NCBI GenBank assembly: GCA_910584185.1
Contig: CAJTYC010000095.1
Location: 1-7,736, forward strand
Direction: 5' to 3'
From: an uncultured Muribaculaceae bacterium
GTDB taxonomy: Bacteria; Bacteroidota; Bacteroidia; Bacteroidales; Muribaculaceae
Length of the DNA stretch: 7,736 nucleotides
Under the pieces are notes generated by a model. The model saw nothing but the letters and a program-made list of their open reading frames with translations. It searched no databases and had not been told where the DNA came from. The translations under genes and the position numbers were made by a program. Every line of letters begins with the position of its first letter. The stretch's first letter is position 1. This document shows, piece after piece, positions 6,532 through 7,736 of the stretch.

Positions 6532-6562
6532 TTTGTAAAATGTTCAAATATTATTAATTTCG
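6532..6562 (+). promoter_or_regulatory. Candidate promoter for the M23 peptidase gene
   Basis: TTTG (6532-6535) and TAATTTCG (6555-6562; one mismatch to TAnnTTTG) are spaced by 19 bases. The start site would fall near 6569, about 10 bases before the ATG. It lies back-to-back with the alaS -7 candidate, so the two promoters share the 122-base divergent intergenic region. Confidence 0.5.
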
Positions 6563-6578
6563 CAGCCGATAATCAGTT

Positions 6579-7547
6579 ATGAGCCGACAGGTAACATATA
6601 AATATAATCCGGAAACCGACAATTTCGAACGCATTTATCCCACATTGAGATCACGTATCAAAAAGGTGGGGGCATTCACGCTTGCCTCATTTGCAACGGG
6701 TGCTGCACTATTTGCCATCGCATATTATGGCTTCGGCACCCCCAGCGAGACAAACCTGCGCAATGAGAATGCGATGCTAAAGAGCCGCTACAACGTGCTC
6801 AACCGCCGGCTCGACAACTCACTTAAGGTGATGCATGACATACAGAACCGCGATGACAACTTCTACCGGGTCATGATGCAAATGGAGCCTATGTCACAGA
6901 GCCAACGCTTTGCAGGACTCGACAACGAAAAACGTTACAAGGACTTGCAGAAACTCCCGGACGCAGGCCTTGTGAAACTGCTCACCCAGAGACTTGACCT
7001 GTTCGACCGCCAACTTTATGCCCAATCCATTTCATTCGACCAGCTTCGCGAGGAAGCAGGCAAGCAGAAGGACAAATTGGCGCACATACCTTCCATAATC
7101 CCGATAGATGTCAAGGATTACACCATGTCGTCTGGATACGGATACAGGCGAGACCCGATATACGGCTCCACTAAATTTCATGCAGGCCTTGACTTTGCTG
7201 CCAAGAACGGCGTACCTGTATATGCCACAGGCGACGGGATTGTGGCCATAGCGGAACGCAAAAGCGGCTACGGCAATTGCATCGACATAGACCATGGTTA
7301 CAATTATCTGACACGATATGCCCACCTGAGCGAGATACTGGTGTCTCCTGGCCAAAGCGTAAAGAGGGGTGATTACATTGGCAAAGTCGGATCTACAGGA
7401 AAGTCAACCGGACCACATTTGCACTATGAGGTGCGATTCAAGGATGAACCACAAAATCCGGTTAACTACTATTTTATGGACTTGACGCCCGAACAATATG
7501 CCGAGATGGTGAGAGAGGCAGAGAATGCCGGTCATGTAATGGACTGA
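6579..7547 (+). CDS. Membrane-anchored M23 (LytM-type) zinc endopeptidase
   Basis: This encodes a 322-residue envelope protein predicted to cleave peptidoglycan cross-bridges or stem peptides, or to act in wall remodelling. A short cytoplasmic N-terminus with basic residues (RSRIKK) precedes one membrane helix at about 32-52, anchoring the rest in the periplasm. Heptad-like, charged helical stretches at about 56-90 and 131-168 look like coiled coil. The M23 domain covers about 182-298. The zinc ligands H201 and D205 (HAGLD) and H282 (in HLH, 280-282) are present, and so is the catalytic histidine H249 (YAHL), so it should be active, unlike degenerate LytM factors such as EnvC. The C-terminal tail (299-322) is acidic. 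The ATG at 6579 fits the promoter just upstream. It is divergent from alaS, an arrangement I recall as common in Bacteroidetes. The exact substrate is unknown. Confidence 0.93.
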   Translation: MSRQVTYKYNPETDNFERIYPTLRSRIKKVGAFTLASFATGAALFAIAYYGFGTPSETNLRNENAMLKSRYNVLNRRLDNSLKVMHDIQNRDDNFYRVMMQMEPMSQSQRFAGLDNEKRYKDLQKLPDAGLVKLLTQRLDLFDRQLYAQSISFDQLREEAGKQKDKLAHIPSIIPIDVKDYTMSSGYGYRRDPIYGSTKFHAGLDFAAKNGVPVYATGDGIVAIAERKSGYGNCIDIDHGYNYLTRYAHLSEILVSPGQSVKRGDYIGKVGSTGKSTGPHLHYEVRFKDEPQNPVNYYFMDLTPEQYAEMVREAENAGHVMD

Positions 7548-7580
7548 CACGATGCTTTCCAGACTTATGACCGTGCAATA

Positions 7581-7631
7581 CGCATTCTAATAAGACTATG
7601 AATGCGGCAAACCAGTTGACTGATTTGCCGC
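7581..7631. terminator. Two mutually exclusive hairpins downstream of the M23 gene
   Basis: CGCATTC (7581-7587) pairs with GAATGCG (7600-7606). Overlapping it, 7604-7616 pairs with 7619-7631 at 12 of 13 positions, including perfect GCGGCAAA/TTTGCCGC. Both cannot form at once because 7604-7606 belongs to both. The second is the stronger and may end the M23 transcript 57-84 bases after the stop codon, although no T-run follows. Its single mismatch is C-A on plus but G-U on minus, so it may instead serve a minus-strand transcript from beyond the right edge. Confidence 0.45.
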
Positions 7632-7647
7632 ACAAAGTATTAATTAT

Positions 7648-7726
7648 CAGATTTAGCAATGATAAAAAAATAACTTGGTAAATTTTGAGGGCACTGAAAA
7701 AGTTGCCAAATCTGAATTTCGCCCTC
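7648..7726. repeat. Structured AT-rich edge with nested inverted repeats
   Basis: CAGATTTAGCAA (7648-7659) and TTGCCAAATCTG (7703-7714) pair at 11 of 12 positions, and GAGGGC (7687-7692) pairs with GCCCTC (7721-7726). The two pairings interlock. No convincing gene is present. The sequence could be the 3' region of a minus-strand gene, a non-coding RNA, or the end of an insertion sequence cut by the window edge; the evidence does not decide between these. Confidence 0.35.
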
Positions 7727-7736
7727 TCAAACGGCT

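Noticed and set aside
7474..7736. Minus-strand frame open from the right window edge to 7474
   Set aside because: It overlaps the conserved end of the M23 gene, runs through the hairpins and has no recognisable domain; it could only be judged with sequence beyond the edge.

Overview
The window looks like ordinary chromosomal DNA from a member of the Bacteroidales (Bacteroides/Prevotella/Muribaculaceae type). The reasons are the gene families present (a DUF4293 membrane protein, a duplicated DUF1599 protein, a BT_3928-like membrane protein, an alaS gene divergent from an M23 peptidase), the absence of a clear Shine-Dalgarno sequence before the genes, and AT-rich promoters that fit the Bacteroidetes pattern TTTG - about 19-20 nt - TAnnTTTG. 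Seven protein genes are supported and all appear intact. No rRNA, tRNA, CRISPR array, prophage or complete insertion sequence is visible.

Left part (1-2753): a 217-base non-coding edge carries two hairpins, the second a likely terminator for the minus-strand DUF4293 gene (218-694). That gene diverges from a plus-strand pair: a DUF1599 (NMAD1-type) protein at 902-1456, and a multi-pass MauE/DoxX-like membrane protein with a degenerate thioredoxin-like domain at 1449-2753. The pair overlaps by 8 bases and is probably translationally coupled. The region between the divergent genes holds a promoter candidate for each direction.

Middle part (2754-3834): between convergent genes lies a 58-60 bp element with perfect 20-bp terminal inverted repeats and flanking TAA (or CTAAG) direct repeats. 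It looks like a miniature transposable element more than a terminator. A minus-strand series follows, read right to left: alaS, a short MerR-type regulator, then rlmH. A strong terminator-like hairpin sits between alaS and the MerR gene, and another hairpin overlaps the last codons of rlmH.

Right part (3835-7736): alaS (alanyl-tRNA synthetase, all editing-site residues present) diverges across 122 bases from a membrane-anchored M23/LytM-type endopeptidase with an intact zinc site. After it, 189 bases of AT-rich sequence hold several overlapping inverted repeats. These fold better as a minus-strand transcript and may belong to a gene or repeat element beyond the window edge.

The genes serve housekeeping roles: translation (alaS, rlmH), cell-wall remodelling (M23), local regulation (MerR) and poorly understood envelope or nucleotide functions (DUF4293, DUF1599, MauE-like). 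No clearly new multi-gene system was found. The most interesting points are the small inverted-repeat element, the coupled DUF1599/MauE-like pair, the placement of hairpins in the alaS-MerR-rlmH series and the structured right edge.
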